A DNA stretch of 64,000 nucleotides, taken from positions 62,001 to 126,000 of the forward strand of contig NZ_JACIVH010000069.1 in the NCBI RefSeq assembly GCF_014145615.1, read 5' to 3'. Under the pieces are notes generated by a model. The model was not told the origin of the DNA. It ran no database searches and saw nothing but the letters and a program-made list of their open reading frames with translations. Made by a program: the position numbers and the translations under genes. This document shows positions 17,741-26,750 of the stretch, piece after piece. Position 1 is the stretch's first letter, and the number at the start of each line of letters is the position of its first letter. The DNA comes from Limosilactobacillus balticus (GTDB taxonomy: Bacteria > Bacillota > Bacilli > Lactobacillales > Lactobacillaceae).

Positions 17741-17783
17741 AAATAAAAAAAGAGAGGCTGAAAAAAATAATCCAACCTCTTTA
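17741..17783 (-). terminator. Terminator-like hairpin (GAGGYTG type)
   Basis: Minus-strand arms AAAGAGGTTG and CAGCCTCTCTTT with a T-rich loop and TTTTTTTATTTT tail. It is the likely end of trxB transcripts. Confidence 0.7.
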
Positions 17784-17827
17784 CTAATTTTAAAGCGTAA
17801 ACTGTCAAAACACAGTAGCTAGTCGGA

Positions 17828-17923
17828 TTCTGAACGTTGATCAGTCAACGTCCAGAATGCCTCGCTATCCTTGCAGGGGTGGGACTAAAAACTCGCAAGC
17901 GAGTTTTGTCCCACTCCTTTTTA
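17828..17923. repeat. Two consecutive intergenic palindromes after trxB
   Basis: First palindrome: TTCTG-ACGTTGA ... TCAACGT-CAGAA, centred near 17843. Second, 17876-17923: GGGTGGGAC(T)AAAACTCGC / GCGAGTTTTGTCCCACTCC followed by TTTTT on the plus strand. The GTGGGAC-AAAA hairpin resembles dispersed intergenic repeats of Firmicutes, and the 4203-4414 element carries a similar motif. Confidence 0.6.
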
Positions 17924-18856
17924 TTAATCCATCGATTTAATATATTGATAAACTTGCTGTCCAGCAATTGCACCATCACCAACAGCAGTTGCAACCTGTC
18001 GTAACGGTGTTTCACGAACATCCCCAATGGCAAAAATGCCTGGTACTGCTGTCCGCATTCGCTCATCAGTCTTTACCCAGCCTTGACCATCAAGAATATC
18101 TAAGTTTTTAAAAGCAGTTGTCATTGGGAAATTACCAACATAAATAAAGACACCATCAGCGGTCATTTCACCATCTTCACCTGTCTTATTATTATGGGTT
18201 TTAACACCTGTCACTTTAATATCATCCCCAAGAATTTCAGTCACACTAGTGTTAAAAACAAACTCAATCTTGTCATTATTCATTGCTTCTGCTTGAATAA
18301 TTGGTTCAGCCCGGAGCTCATCACGACGAACAAGAACTGTTACTTTAGAAGCTAATTGCGTTAAGTATACTCCCTCTTCAACAGCCGCATCACCACCGCC
18401 AACGACGATAAGATGCTTTTCTTTAAAGAAGGCTCCATCACAAACCGCACAGTATGAAACACCACGGCCACCAAATTCTTCTTCTCCTGGAACATTGAGG
18501 TGACGTTGGTCAGACCCAGTAGCGATAACAACCGCCTTTGCAGTATATATTTCATCCATGTCAGTAGTTATCTTCTTCAAATCACCATCAAGTTCTACTT
18601 TAGTTACTGTACCATAAGCGTATTCTGCGCCAAATTGAGTTGCACCTTCATACATTTGTTGGGCAAGTTCAGGACCCTTAACACTTTTGAATCCTGTGTA
18701 GTTTTCAATTTCAGCAGTATTATTCAAGTTTCCGCCGTAAATTCCACGATCAAGCATCAAGACAGACAGGTTTGCACGTGAGGCATACATTGCTGCGGTC
18801 ATTCCACCAGGACCGGCACCAATGATTACAACATCATATTGCTTACTTTCAGCCAT
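17924..18856 (-). CDS. trxB: Thioredoxin-disulfide reductase
   Basis: 310 aa from ATG 18856, which has GAGGAGG upstream; the frame stays open to 18898 but the extra 14 residues are not family-like. FAD-binding GAGPGG at residues 13-18, redox-active CAVC (Cys136, Cys139), NADPH-binding GGGDAAVEEG, and the C-terminal FAIGDV motif are present. It reduces thioredoxin with NADPH in the cytosol. Monocistronic. Confidence 0.97.
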   Translation of the reverse strand: MAESKQYDVVIIGAGPGGMTAAMYASRANLSVLMLDRGIYGGNLNNTAEIENYTGFKSVKGPELAQQMYEGATQFGAEYAYGTVTKVELDGDLKKITTDMDEIYTAKAVVIATGSDQRHLNVPGEEEFGGRGVSYCAVCDGAFFKEKHLIVVGGGDAAVEEGVYLTQLASKVTVLVRRDELRAEPIIQAEAMNNDKIEFVFNTSVTEILGDDIKVTGVKTHNNKTGEDGEMTADGVFIYVGNFPMTTAFKNLDILDGQGWVKTDERMRTAVPGIFAIGDVRETPLRQVATAVGDGAIAGQQVYQYIKSMD

Positions 18857-19081
18857 TTCTCTCTTCCTCCTCGAATAATTTTTTACTATCCATATCATAC
18901 CGACTTTGGATCTTTTTGTCTATCGTTTAGCTTACTTTTTATCAGTAATATTCTTTATCGAACTATAACTAATATTATAATTTTGTATAGAGAATTTAAA
19001 CAATTAAATCGTTTCTAATCCTAATGTTATCATATTTGAGTTATACTTATTATGATAAGTAATTATATTTTTTCATTTTTT

Positions 19082-19120
19082 AAGGAGGCGAAGTGCATCC
19101 AACTAATGCACGCATGTATG
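19082..19120 (+). promoter_or_regulatory. Ribosome-binding site and spacer hairpin of lutA
   Basis: AAGGAGG at 19082-19088 is 29 nt from the best start codon (ATG 19118), normally too far. Between them GTGCAT (19093-19098) and ATGCAC (19106-19111) form a perfect 6-bp hairpin with a 7-nt loop. The hairpin buries the upstream in-frame ATG 19106 and shortens the effective spacing to about 10 nt. Confidence 0.6.
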
Positions 19121-19921
19121 AAAGTCTGTATTTTTTCTACTTGTATTGTTGATTTGCTTTATCCAGATGTTGGGAAAGCAACGGTTGAACTTCTCCAACG
19201 TTTTGGTTGCGAAACAGTTTTCCCCGATAAACAAATCTGTTGCGGACAACCAACTTATAATAGTGGTTATGATCGCGAAACAATCGCTACATTTAAAAAT
19301 CAACTCGATGCCCTTTTAAGTATCGATGCTGATTATATTGTTGGCCCATCTGGATCGTGTGTCGCCATGCTTCACGAATATAAAAACATTTTCAAAGATG
19401 ATCCAGAATATGCGAAGAAAGCACAAATTCTTTATGATAAATCTTTTGAACTAACGCAATTTATTTACCGGGTTCTCGGTATTCTTGATTGCGGTGCAGA
19501 ACTGGATGATACAGCAACCTTTCACCGTTCTTGTCACATGACTCGTCTTCTTGGGGAACGTACGGCACCAATTGTTCTTCTAGAACATGTTAAGGGACTC
19601 GAACTTATTCCCCTTCATAACATTCAATTATGTTGTGGCTTTGGTGGAACATTCTCTGCTAAAGAACCCCTTCTCTCTGAAGCGATGGTTGATGATAAAG
19701 CAAATAATGTTTTGAAGACGAAAGCACATATTCTTATCGCTTGTGAGCAAACATGTTTAATGAACATCGGTGGACGAATTAACCGTCGCCATGATGGCTC
19801 TCATATTACGATTATGCATATTGCTGAGGTTCTTAATCATAACGTTGACACTAGCCGGATCACTTATGTCAAAGATACGGATCATGTAATGGTACCAGCA
19901 AACGGAAACGGGGTGTTTTAG
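19118..19921 (+). CDS. lutA: L-lactate utilization protein LutA (CCG-domain subunit)
   Basis: 267 aa from ATG 19118, giving the family N-terminus MKVCIFSTCIVDLLYPDVG; frames stay open to 19052 and an alternative ATG is at 19106. Two cysteine-rich CCG domains are seen: CCGQPTYNSGY early and CCGFGGTFS late, ligands for Fe-S or heterodisulfide-type chemistry. LutABC oxidises L-lactate to pyruvate. lutA ends TAG directly against the ATG of lutB, so the operon is translationally coupled. A TATGAT-like -10 (19051-19056) lies upstream. Confidence 0.9.
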   Translation: MKVCIFSTCIVDLLYPDVGKATVELLQRFGCETVFPDKQICCGQPTYNSGYDRETIATFKNQLDALLSIDADYIVGPSGSCVAMLHEYKNIFKDDPEYAKKAQILYDKSFELTQFIYRVLGILDCGAELDDTATFHRSCHMTRLLGERTAPIVLLEHVKGLELIPLHNIQLCCGFGGTFSAKEPLLSEAMVDDKANNVLKTKAHILIACEQTCLMNIGGRINRRHDGSHITIMHIAEVLNHNVDTSRITYVKDTDHVMVPANGNGVF

Positions 19922-21409
19922 ATGGGTATAGCCACTAGCGATAAGCCTTTTACGGAACGAATTAAGGAAGCAGAAGCCGATAAATTTATGCGGGCATCTG
20001 TTGCTAAAGCACAAGATGCTCAATTCCAAAAGCGAACAGAAGCGCGCCGCCAGTTAGGTCATTGGGAAGGTTGGCGTGATCTCTCTGCCGAAATTCGTCA
20101 ACATGTTATTAAGCACCTTCCGGATTACTTGGAAGAATTCAGTGACAACGTTCAAAAAAATGGTGGTCATGTTTTCTTTGCCAAGGATGGTGACGAAGCA
20201 AGTACCTTTATTAAACAATTAGCAAGCAAAAAGCAAGCTCATCACGTTGTTAAATCAAAATCAATGGTCACTACAGAAATTGACCTTGATAAAGAACTAT
20301 TAACGATCCCTGGTCTCTCATTAATGGAAACTGATTTAGCCGAGTTTATTTTACAAGAAGATAACTGGGATGAACCGACTCATATCGTTTTCCCTACACT
20401 ACATAAAAACCGCAACCAGATTCAAAAAATTTTTGAAAAACTCGGTTATGATGGCGATAATGATCCTGAACACATGGCAAGATTTGTCCGCCACTATCTC
20501 CGTAATTACTTTATGCAAGCTGATTTCGGCATTACTGGCTGTAACTTTGCGATTGCTGATAACGGAATGATTAACCTGGTCACAAATGAAGGAAATGCTG
20601 ATATTAGCATGGCGATTCCCCAAACCCAAGTAGTAGTCATGGGGATGGAGCGTATTGTCCCAAGCCTGAAAGAAGCCGAAGTATTAGATAATGTTCTTTG
20701 TCGGAGTGCAGTTGGTCAAAAATTAACGAGCTACTGTACTTTTTCCAAAGGTAAGGAAGCAAGTGAAGCCGATGGACCAGATGACTTCTATGTTGTCATT
20801 GTTGATAATGGTCGTTCTAAGATGCTGAACTCTGATTTTGAACCGATGCTCCAATGTATCCGTTGTGGTTCTTGCTTAAATGTTTGCCCCGTTTACCGGC
20901 AAGTCGGTGGAAAGGGCTATGGATCGATTTATCCAGGACCAATGGGTGAAGTTCTTTCCCCAATTTTAGGCGGTTATCAAGAATTCAAGGAATTGCCCTA
21001 TGCATGTAGTCTATGTGCTGCTTGTACAGAAACCTGTCCTGTTAAAATTCCCCTTCATGAGTTGATTCGCCATCACCGTTATGTAGAAATGGATGAGCTT
21101 CATCTAGATCATAGTCCTTCGAATGCCCTTCTAAAGGCAGTTGGTAAAGGAACCAGCTCCCCTACGCTTTTTAATGACGCAATGCGATTTGCTCATATTG
21201 CTCTTGAGCCCTTTGGCAAGAAGACAACTCCTGAAGACATTAAAAACCTTTATCCAGATGGTAAAATCAACCACCTTCCCGCAATTGCTCCTAAACTAGC
21301 GCATGGCTGGGTAGACGTTCGTGATCTCGCTGTTCCGCCGAAGTATCATCAAAATTTCCGTCATTGGTACCACCACTATGAAGAAGAGGAGGAACAGGGA
21401 AATGACTAA
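19922..21409 (+). CDS. lutB: L-lactate utilization iron-sulfur protein LutB
   Basis: 495 aa. N-terminal LUD domain (KSKSMVTTEIDLDKEL; ADFGITGCNFAIADNG) followed by two 4Fe-4S clusters, CIRCGSCLNVCPVY and CSLCAACTETCPVKIP, and a C-terminal DUF3390-like tail. It is the electron-transfer subunit of the LutABC L-lactate oxidising complex. Its TAA stop overlaps the lutC start (ATGACTAA). Confidence 0.95.
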   Translation: MGIATSDKPFTERIKEAEADKFMRASVAKAQDAQFQKRTEARRQLGHWEGWRDLSAEIRQHVIKHLPDYLEEFSDNVQKNGGHVFFAKDGDEASTFIKQLASKKQAHHVVKSKSMVTTEIDLDKELLTIPGLSLMETDLAEFILQEDNWDEPTHIVFPTLHKNRNQIQKIFEKLGYDGDNDPEHMARFVRHYLRNYFMQADFGITGCNFAIADNGMINLVTNEGNADISMAIPQTQVVVMGMERIVPSLKEAEVLDNVLCRSAVGQKLTSYCTFSKGKEASEADGPDDFYVVIVDNGRSKMLNSDFEPMLQCIRCGSCLNVCPVYRQVGGKGYGSIYPGPMGEVLSPILGGYQEFKELPYACSLCAACTETCPVKIPLHELIRHHRYVEMDELHLDHSPSNALLKAVGKGTSSPTLFNDAMRFAHIALEPFGKKTTPEDIKNLYPDGKINHLPAIAPKLAHGWVDVRDLAVPPKYHQNFRHWYHHYEEEEEQGND

Positions 21410-22136
21410 TTACTTACAAGAAGCAAACACTACTAAGAACCAAGAAGACTTCTTAAATCGAATTGCAAAGGCTGCCAACCGCCCTCGTCATACGCTTGCT
21501 GAAGATCCATTTGTTCCAGTTAATGACCTTCCAGAAACTACCCTTGCCGGAAAAAGTCAAGACGAACTTCTTGAGCTTGCGCGTAAAAATAGCGAAGAAG
21601 TTCATGTTGATTTTCATGTTGTTAAATCAGCCGATCTCGGCCACACTCTTAATGATTTTATCCAAGAAAAAGAGATTAAAAGTTTAATGCTGCCCTCCTT
21701 TGATGAAGAGAAATGGCAAAACTATTCATTGGGAAAATGGCAAGATAATTTACGAGTAGATCCTATTTACTATTGGGAGCCTGAATTTAGGCGGCAAAAT
21801 ATTGTAAATGCAAATAACAGTGATGGAGCAATTGGTTTTGCGGACTTTCTATTAGCTGAATCAGGGACCGTAACCGTTGCAACCTACCCACAACAAGGAC
21901 GGATGTTCCATTTCCTTCCAACCCATTACCTAGCTATTGTGCCAAAAAGCAAAATTCTACCACGTTCACGTCAAGCAATGGATTATTATCAAAAAGCAAT
22001 TCAGGATGGTAGTTTACAAACGTCAAACATTAACTTTATTACTGGTCCATCAAATTCTGGTGATATTGAAATGGTATTAATCGTTGGTGTTCACGGTCCA
22101 CTTGATATGGAATATGTAGTTGTTGAAGATATGTAA
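21402..22136 (+). CDS. lutC: L-lactate utilization protein LutC (LUD domain)
   Basis: 244 aa from ATG 21402 (GAGGAGG upstream); the frame is open further upstream inside lutB but the overlap start is the natural one. A single LUD domain is visible, with GIGFADFLLAESGTVTV-like sequence (IGFADFLLAESGTVTVAT) and a C-terminal GPSNSGDIEMVLIVGVHGP motif. Third gene of lutABC, followed by a strong bidirectional terminator shared with galU. Confidence 0.93.
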   Translation: MTNYLQEANTTKNQEDFLNRIAKAANRPRHTLAEDPFVPVNDLPETTLAGKSQDELLELARKNSEEVHVDFHVVKSADLGHTLNDFIQEKEIKSLMLPSFDEEKWQNYSLGKWQDNLRVDPIYYWEPEFRRQNIVNANNSDGAIGFADFLLAESGTVTVATYPQQGRMFHFLPTHYLAIVPKSKILPRSRQAMDYYQKAIQDGSLQTSNINFITGPSNSGDIEMVLIVGVHGPLDMEYVVVEDM

Positions 22137-22138
22137 AA

Positions 22139-22186
22139 AATAAACCTTCAAGATCCCTATAACGAATCTTGAAGGTTTATTTTGTT
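22139..22186. terminator. Bidirectional terminator between lutC and galU
   Basis: A perfect 16-bp stem, AATAAACCTTCAAGAT against ATCTTGAAGGTTTATT, with an 11-nt loop, flanked by A and T tracts. Confidence 0.92.
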
Positions 22187-22204
22187 AAAAGGCTAATGCT
22201 AGTC

Positions 22205-23119
22205 TTACTTCTTAGAATTATTTTGCTTATCTTCAGCAGCAAGCTTTGCACCTAATTCCTTAATGTATTCACGCAATTCTTCTTTAACTTGTGGGTGTTC
22301 CAAACCATATTCAATGTTTGTCTTAACCCAGCCAAACTTATTACCAACATCGTAACGGTCACCCTTATATTCACGAGCGAATACCCGTTGAGTTTGGTTC
22401 AAAGTATCAATTGCATCAGTTAATTGAATTTCGCCGCCCTTGCCTGGCTTAGTCTTTGCTAATACATCAAAGATTTCTGGAGTAAAGACATACCGACCAA
22501 TGATTGCTAAATCACTTGGTGCGTCTTTAGGAGCCGGCTTTTCAACAAAGCTAGTTACGTTATAAAGGCCTGACGTAACTTCCTTGCTAGGGTTAATTAC
22601 ACCATACTTTGCAGTATCTTCATGTGGAACCCGCATAACCGCAAGAGTAGACGCACCAGTTTGGTTATAACTTTCAATTAATTGCTTCGTTAAAGCTTCA
22701 TTCTTGTTGTTAATGTTATTAAGGTCATCCCCAAGCATAACAACAAATGGTTCATCCCCGATAAAATCACGAGCAGTTAAAACAGCGTCCCCTAAACCAC
22801 GAGGATGAGATTGACGAATGAAGTAAATATTAACATCAGTTGTTTCTTCAACCATCTTTAACATCTCATCCTTGTGTTTTGAACGAAGATTATCTTCCAA
22901 CTCTGGATTAGAGTCAAAATGGTCTTCAATCGACCGCTTATTCTTTCCATCAACAACAACAATATCTTCAATTCCTGATTTGCGCGCTTCTTCAACGATA
23001 AATTGAATTGTTGGCTTATCAACAATTGGTAACATTTCCTTTGCCAATGCCTTAGTTGCAGGAAGAAAACGAGTTCCTAAACCAGCAGCAGGAATAATGG
23101 CTTTTCTAACACGTTTCAT
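22205..23119 (-). CDS. galU: UTP-glucose-1-phosphate uridylyltransferase
   Basis: 304 aa from ATG 23119 (an in-frame ATG two codons earlier is also possible). N-terminal nucleotidyltransferase loop [15 protein letters not shown], then VVMLGDDL and [12 protein letters not shown]. It makes UDP-glucose from glucose-1-P for galactose metabolism, glycolipids and polysaccharides, linking to galE (54285) and the phosphoglucomutase (15257). Downstream partner of gpsA in an hprK-lgt-gpsA-galU series. Confidence 0.95.
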   Translation of the reverse strand: MKRVRKAIIPAAGLGTRFLPATKALAKEMLPIVDKPTIQFIVEEARKSGIEDIVVVDGKNKRSIEDHFDSNPELEDNLRSKHKDEMLKMVEETTDVNIYFIRQSHPRGLGDAVLTARDFIGDEPFVVMLGDDLNNINNKNEALTKQLIESYNQTGASTLAVMRVPHEDTAKYGVINPSKEVTSGLYNVTSFVEKPAPKDAPSDLAIIGRYVFTPEIFDVLAKTKPGKGGEIQLTDAIDTLNQTQRVFAREYKGDRYDVGNKFGWVKTNIEYGLEHPQVKEELREYIKELGAKLAAEDKQNNSKK

Positions 23120-23183
23120 ACTCATAAAACCCTTTCCATGTTTCAATTTCTCTCAATATCCATCCTCTAGCATTTTACCATAT

Positions 23184-24200
23184 TTATTCGTTTTCTGAAG
23201 TAAGATCTCGGTCCATTAATTGAGAAATTGCAGTTTTAATATCTTCGCCTTCATACAAAACACGGTAAAGAGCTTCGGTAATTGGCATCTGTACTTGTCG
23301 TTTACGACTCAATTCATAAGCGGCTTTGGTAGTATAGACACCTTCGATAACCATTCCCATATTATCAATTACATCTTGAAGCTTTTTTCCTTGTCCCAAT
23401 TGATAACCAGCACGCCAATTTCGAGAATTTTTACTGGTAGCAGTAACAACAAGGTCACCAACCCCAGAAAGACCAATAAAAGTCATCGGGTTGGCACCAA
23501 AAGCAACCCCCAATCGACGAATTTCTGCAAGTCCACGAGTAATTAATGCTGCCCGTGCATTATCATGATAACCCAGTCCCTGAATAGCTCCGGCACCAAT
23601 TGCAATAATGTTCTTTAAGGCTGCGCCAAATTCGGCACCAATTACATCGTCGTTAGTGTAAACACGGAAATAAGAATTACTAAATAACTTCTGCGCCTTT
23701 TTAGCACTGGCCAGGTCCTCACAAGCTGCGGTTACAGCTGTCATATCTTTAATCGCCACATCTTCAGCATGACTTGGACCTGATAAAACAACAATTGCCT
23801 GACGGTTTTCAGAAGGAATATCTTCGCTAAGCATTTCCGATGGTCGCTTATAAGTATTTTGTTCTAAGCCTTTCGTTGCGTGAATAATTAACGGTTTTTG
23901 ATGTAATTCAGTCAAAATTGCATTTAATTGCTTAGCAACTTCACGAAGACCCTTTGTTGGAATTACAATCAGGACCACACTGGAATCCTTAACAGCTTCT
24001 TTCATATCCGTTGTTGCTGTTAATTTAGTAGAATAAACAAAATCTTTCATGTAGCGAGGATTTGTATGTTCAGTATTTAATTGCTTAACTTGTTCCTCAT
24101 TACGAGACCATAATGTTACATCGTGGCCATTTTCTGTAAGCATGTTTGCTAAGACACTGCCCCACGAACCAGCACCTAAAACAGCAATTTTTTCTGCCAT
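23184..24200 (-). CDS. gpsA: Glycerol-3-phosphate dehydrogenase [NAD(P)+]
   Basis: 338 aa. Rossmann loop LGAGSWGSVLA at the N-terminus and the catalytic region ALKNIIAIGAGAIQGLGYHDNARAA-like segment with Lys are clear. It reduces dihydroxyacetone phosphate to sn-glycerol-3-phosphate for phospholipid synthesis. AAGGAGA precedes the ATG. It follows lgt by 25 bp, and Lgt uses glycerophospholipid, so the two are functionally linked. Confidence 0.96.
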   Translation of the reverse strand: MAEKIAVLGAGSWGSVLANMLTENGHDVTLWSRNEEQVKQLNTEHTNPRYMKDFVYSTKLTATTDMKEAVKDSSVVLIVIPTKGLREVAKQLNAILTELHQKPLIIHATKGLEQNTYKRPSEMLSEDIPSENRQAIVVLSGPSHAEDVAIKDMTAVTAACEDLASAKKAQKLFSNSYFRVYTNDDVIGAEFGAALKNIIAIGAGAIQGLGYHDNARAALITRGLAEIRRLGVAFGANPMTFIGLSGVGDLVVTATSKNSRNWRAGYQLGQGKKLQDVIDNMGMVIEGVYTTKAAYELSRKRQVQMPITEALYRVLYEGEDIKTAISQLMDRDLTSENE

Positions 24201-24225
24201 AATTTTTTCTCCTTCTCCAATTCAA

Positions 24226-25053
24226 TTAATTTTTGTTTATTCCGTTATAATACCACGGAATATTTTTATGACGTCGAATTATTAGTATTACTAATGCACT
24301 AACAAAAAATACTACAGAAAGTAACTGTGAAATGCGAATATTTCCAATCATTAAACTATCAGTTCGCATACCTTCAATAAAGAACCGGCCAAACGCATAC
24401 CACATTACATAGGTTAAGAAAATTTCCCCGCGACGAAATAAGTGTTCGCGATGACGAAGTAACATTAATAATGCAAAACCAGTTAAATCCCATAATGACT
24501 CATATAAGAACGTTGGAATTCGATAGTGACCGCCAATATACATTTGGTTTATTATCCAATTCGGGATATGCTGAGCCATTAAATGCGCCCGTGTCGTTAT
24601 ATCACCAAATGCCTCTTGGTTCATAAAGTTACCCCATCGGCCAATTCCTTGAGCCATGATAAGGGTTGGGGCAATAATGTCCATCATCAACCAACTAGAT
24701 AGGTGACGATAATGGCAAAAGACAAGTAAAACAATAAAGCCCCCTAAAATCGCTCCATATATTGCAATCCCACCATCCCAGATAGCAATAATCTCACTTG
24801 GATGCTGGGAATAATAGCTCCACTGAAATACGACATAGTAAATCCGCGCGCAAATTATCGCAATCGGAAGCGCCCATAGAAGATAATCATAAAAATCATC
24901 TTCAAAAATTCCCAGCCTCTTTCCTTCACGAACAGCTAATAAAAGAGCCAAAACTACCCCACTAGCAATAATTACGCCATACCAATGGATAGTAAACGGA
25001 CCACCTTGGAACGCAATTGGGTTTAAGGCAGCTTTTATTCCTTGATTAATCAT
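24226..25053 (-). CDS. lgt: Phosphatidylglycerol-prolipoprotein diacylglyceryl transferase
   Basis: 275 aa, polytopic membrane protein with about seven hydrophobic segments. The Lgt signature GRWGNFMNQEAFG is intact. It adds diacylglycerol to the lipobox Cys of prolipoproteins. The hprK stop TAG is immediately followed by the lgt ATG, so the two genes are coupled. Confidence 0.96.
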   Translation of the reverse strand: MINQGIKAALNPIAFQGGPFTIHWYGVIIASGVVLALLLAVREGKRLGIFEDDFYDYLLWALPIAIICARIYYVVFQWSYYSQHPSEIIAIWDGGIAIYGAILGGFIVLLVFCHYRHLSSWLMMDIIAPTLIMAQGIGRWGNFMNQEAFGDITTRAHLMAQHIPNWIINQMYIGGHYRIPTFLYESLWDLTGFALLMLLRHREHLFRRGEIFLTYVMWYAFGRFFIEGMRTDSLMIGNIRISQLLSVVFFVSALVILIIRRHKNIPWYYNGINKN

Positions 25054-26016
25054 CTAGTTTGCCGACCCCTTATTATTCTTACTATCACGTTCCGAATTCT
25101 GCTTAATTAACTGGTTAAGGTTTCGATCAAATGTTTCGGTAGCATCATAGCCCATTGTCTCGGCCCGATAATTCATTGCGGCTGATTCAATAATAATCGC
25201 TAAATTACGACCAGTTTTAACTGGGACAGAAACTTTAGGCACAATAACACCTTGAATTGTTTGGGTATCTCCACGATCACCAAGACGATCAAATTGTACA
25301 TCAGGAGTCCACGTTTCGAGATGTACAATTAAACTGATTTGATCAGAAGGCATAATTGCCCCTGTTCCATAAAGAGTAGAAACATCAATGATTCCAATTC
25401 CACGAATTTCCATTAAATGTTTTAAAATTTGCGGAGCAGTCCCTACCAAAGTCTGTTCGTCACGGGCGTAAACTTCTACCCGATCATCAGCAATCAGTCG
25501 GTGTCCACGACGCACAAGTTCCAACGCGGTTTCACTCTTACCAACTCCCGAATCACCAGTAATGAGCACTCCAACCCCACTTATATCAACTAATACACCA
25601 TGGAGAGATTTTCGTGGTGCCAAACGTTCCAGTAAGTAAGAAGTCATGTTACTTAATATTTGAGAAGAGGTTAAGTGCGTTCCCAAAATTGGAATTTTTG
25701 CATCTTCAGCCGCCTTCTTTAGCTCCTTAGGAATCGGCAAATTAGTTGAGATAACAAAACATGGTGTTTGTGGCATACACATTTTTGTCATGTATTCCTC
25801 ACGTTGCTCATGAGTTAAATCTTTAGCAAATGAGGTTTCGGTAATTCCTAACAATTGAATCCGTACTGCGGGATAATGCTTGAAATATCCTGCAAATTCA
25901 AGAGCTGGCCGTGAAATATCACTAGTTGTTATCTTGCGTTGGAGGTAATCTTCTCCTTGTAAGACTTTTAACCGGACCTTATCAACTAATTCTTGCACCG
26001 TTACATTGTTTGGCAT
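25054..26016 (-). CDS. hprK: HPr kinase/phosphorylase
   Basis: 320 aa from ATG 26016 with AAGGAG upstream; the frame is open to 26088 without family likeness. Walker A GDSGVGKS at residues 154-161 and the HprK signature MEIRGIGIIDVSTLYG are present. HprK phosphorylates Ser46 of HPr, the corepressor for CcpA, so it underlies catabolite control at cre sites such as those at 3352 and 3452. First of hprK-lgt-gpsA-galU. Confidence 0.97.
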   Translation of the reverse strand: MPNNVTVQELVDKVRLKVLQGEDYLQRKITTSDISRPALEFAGYFKHYPAVRIQLLGITETSFAKDLTHEQREEYMTKMCMPQTPCFVISTNLPIPKELKKAAEDAKIPILGTHLTSSQILSNMTSYLLERLAPRKSLHGVLVDISGVGVLITGDSGVGKSETALELVRRGHRLIADDRVEVYARDEQTLVGTAPQILKHLMEIRGIGIIDVSTLYGTGAIMPSDQISLIVHLETWTPDVQFDRLGDRGDTQTIQGVIVPKVSVPVKTGRNLAIIIESAAMNYRAETMGYDATETFDRNLNQLIKQNSERDSKNNKGSAN

Positions 26017-26029
26017 TTTTTCCACTCCT

Positions 26030-26389
26030 TTACAATCTATCCTCGTGGCTTGTGATAACTGCATTGAAGATTGCCATGATAATTGCAATCAACATTGCAG
26101 AACCAAATGACGAAAAATGAAAGTTTGCCGACCCGACAAGCATCGATGTTAGTTGTAGCATAATTCCATTAATTACAACACTAAAAAGGCCCAGAGTCAA
26201 AATATTAATCGGCAACGATAAAATTACTAAAATTGGCTTAATAGCAACGTTCAAAATTGCTAAAACAAAGCTTGCCAATGGTGCAATCCAAGCACTTGTG
26301 ATATAAAACATCCCTGTTCCGGCAAATAAACCAGCAAGGGCAATAAAAAGGATTGTATCAATCAATACTCGTTTCCAAAATTCCATCAT
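26030..26389 (-). CDS. Phage-holin-4-like membrane protein (YvlD type)
   Basis: 119 aa, about four hydrophobic segments, matching the 4-TMS phage-holin-like family represented by Bacillus YvlD (LAGLFAGTGMFYITSAWIAP; LSLPINILTLGLFSVVINGI). It overlaps the upstream PspC gene by an ATGA-type junction and precedes hprK. Despite the family name it is chromosomal, not prophage. Probably an envelope-stress protein together with PspC. Confidence 0.82.
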   Translation of the reverse strand: MMEFWKRVLIDTILFIALAGLFAGTGMFYITSAWIAPLASFVLAILNVAIKPILVILSLPINILTLGLFSVVINGIMLQLTSMLVGSANFHFSSFGSAMLIAIIMAIFNAVITSHEDRL

Positions 26390-26721
26390 GATCTTCCATT
26401 TCTTTTAATGTCTTTTTCCTCGACATTCGTTAAAGTCCGCCGAGAACGTTGGTGAGGCTGCTGAGAGGTTTTTTGTGATTCACTGAAGGACTTTAGGAAT
26501 CCTAGTAAATCGGGCTTTTGCGGATCAGCAGGCATCATTATTATCAAAATAATATAGATAATAATGCCCGGAACAAAACCGGTAAAAATAGTCAGTAAGA
26601 CATATAAAATACGTAAAATATTTGGCTGAATCTTAAAGTACTGGCCAATTCCGCCAAATACACCAGCTATCATTCGATCTGATCCTGAGCGAGTTAATCT
26701 TTTATGTTGACTTTCGCGCAC
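26386..26721 (-). CDS. PspC-domain envelope protein
   Basis: 111 aa from GTG 26721, placed about 10 nt after AAGGA; a GTG three codons earlier is too close to the ribosome-binding site. An N-terminal PspC domain is clear: LTRSGSDRMIAGVFGGIGQYFKIQPNILR, then a hydrophobic segment, TGFVPGIIIYIILIIMMP. The C-terminus is hydrophilic and basic. PspC proteins sit in the membrane and respond to envelope stress. Adjacent to and overlapping the holin-like gene. Confidence 0.85.
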   Translation of the reverse strand: MRESQHKRLTRSGSDRMIAGVFGGIGQYFKIQPNILRILYVLLTIFTGFVPGIIIYIILIIMMPADPQKPDLLGFLKSFSESQKTSQQPHQRSRRTLTNVEEKDIKRNGRS

Positions 26722-26750
26722 TTTACTCACTTCCTTCCAAGCTAAATAAA

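Noticed and set aside
17845-18066. 73-aa ORF at the end of trxB
   Set aside because: Shifted frame of the trxB 3' end running into the intergenic palindromes.
26030-26389. Prophage remnant suggested by the holin-like gene
   Set aside because: The YvlD/holin-4 family is a common chromosomal envelope protein; no other phage gene is present and it overlaps a PspC gene.
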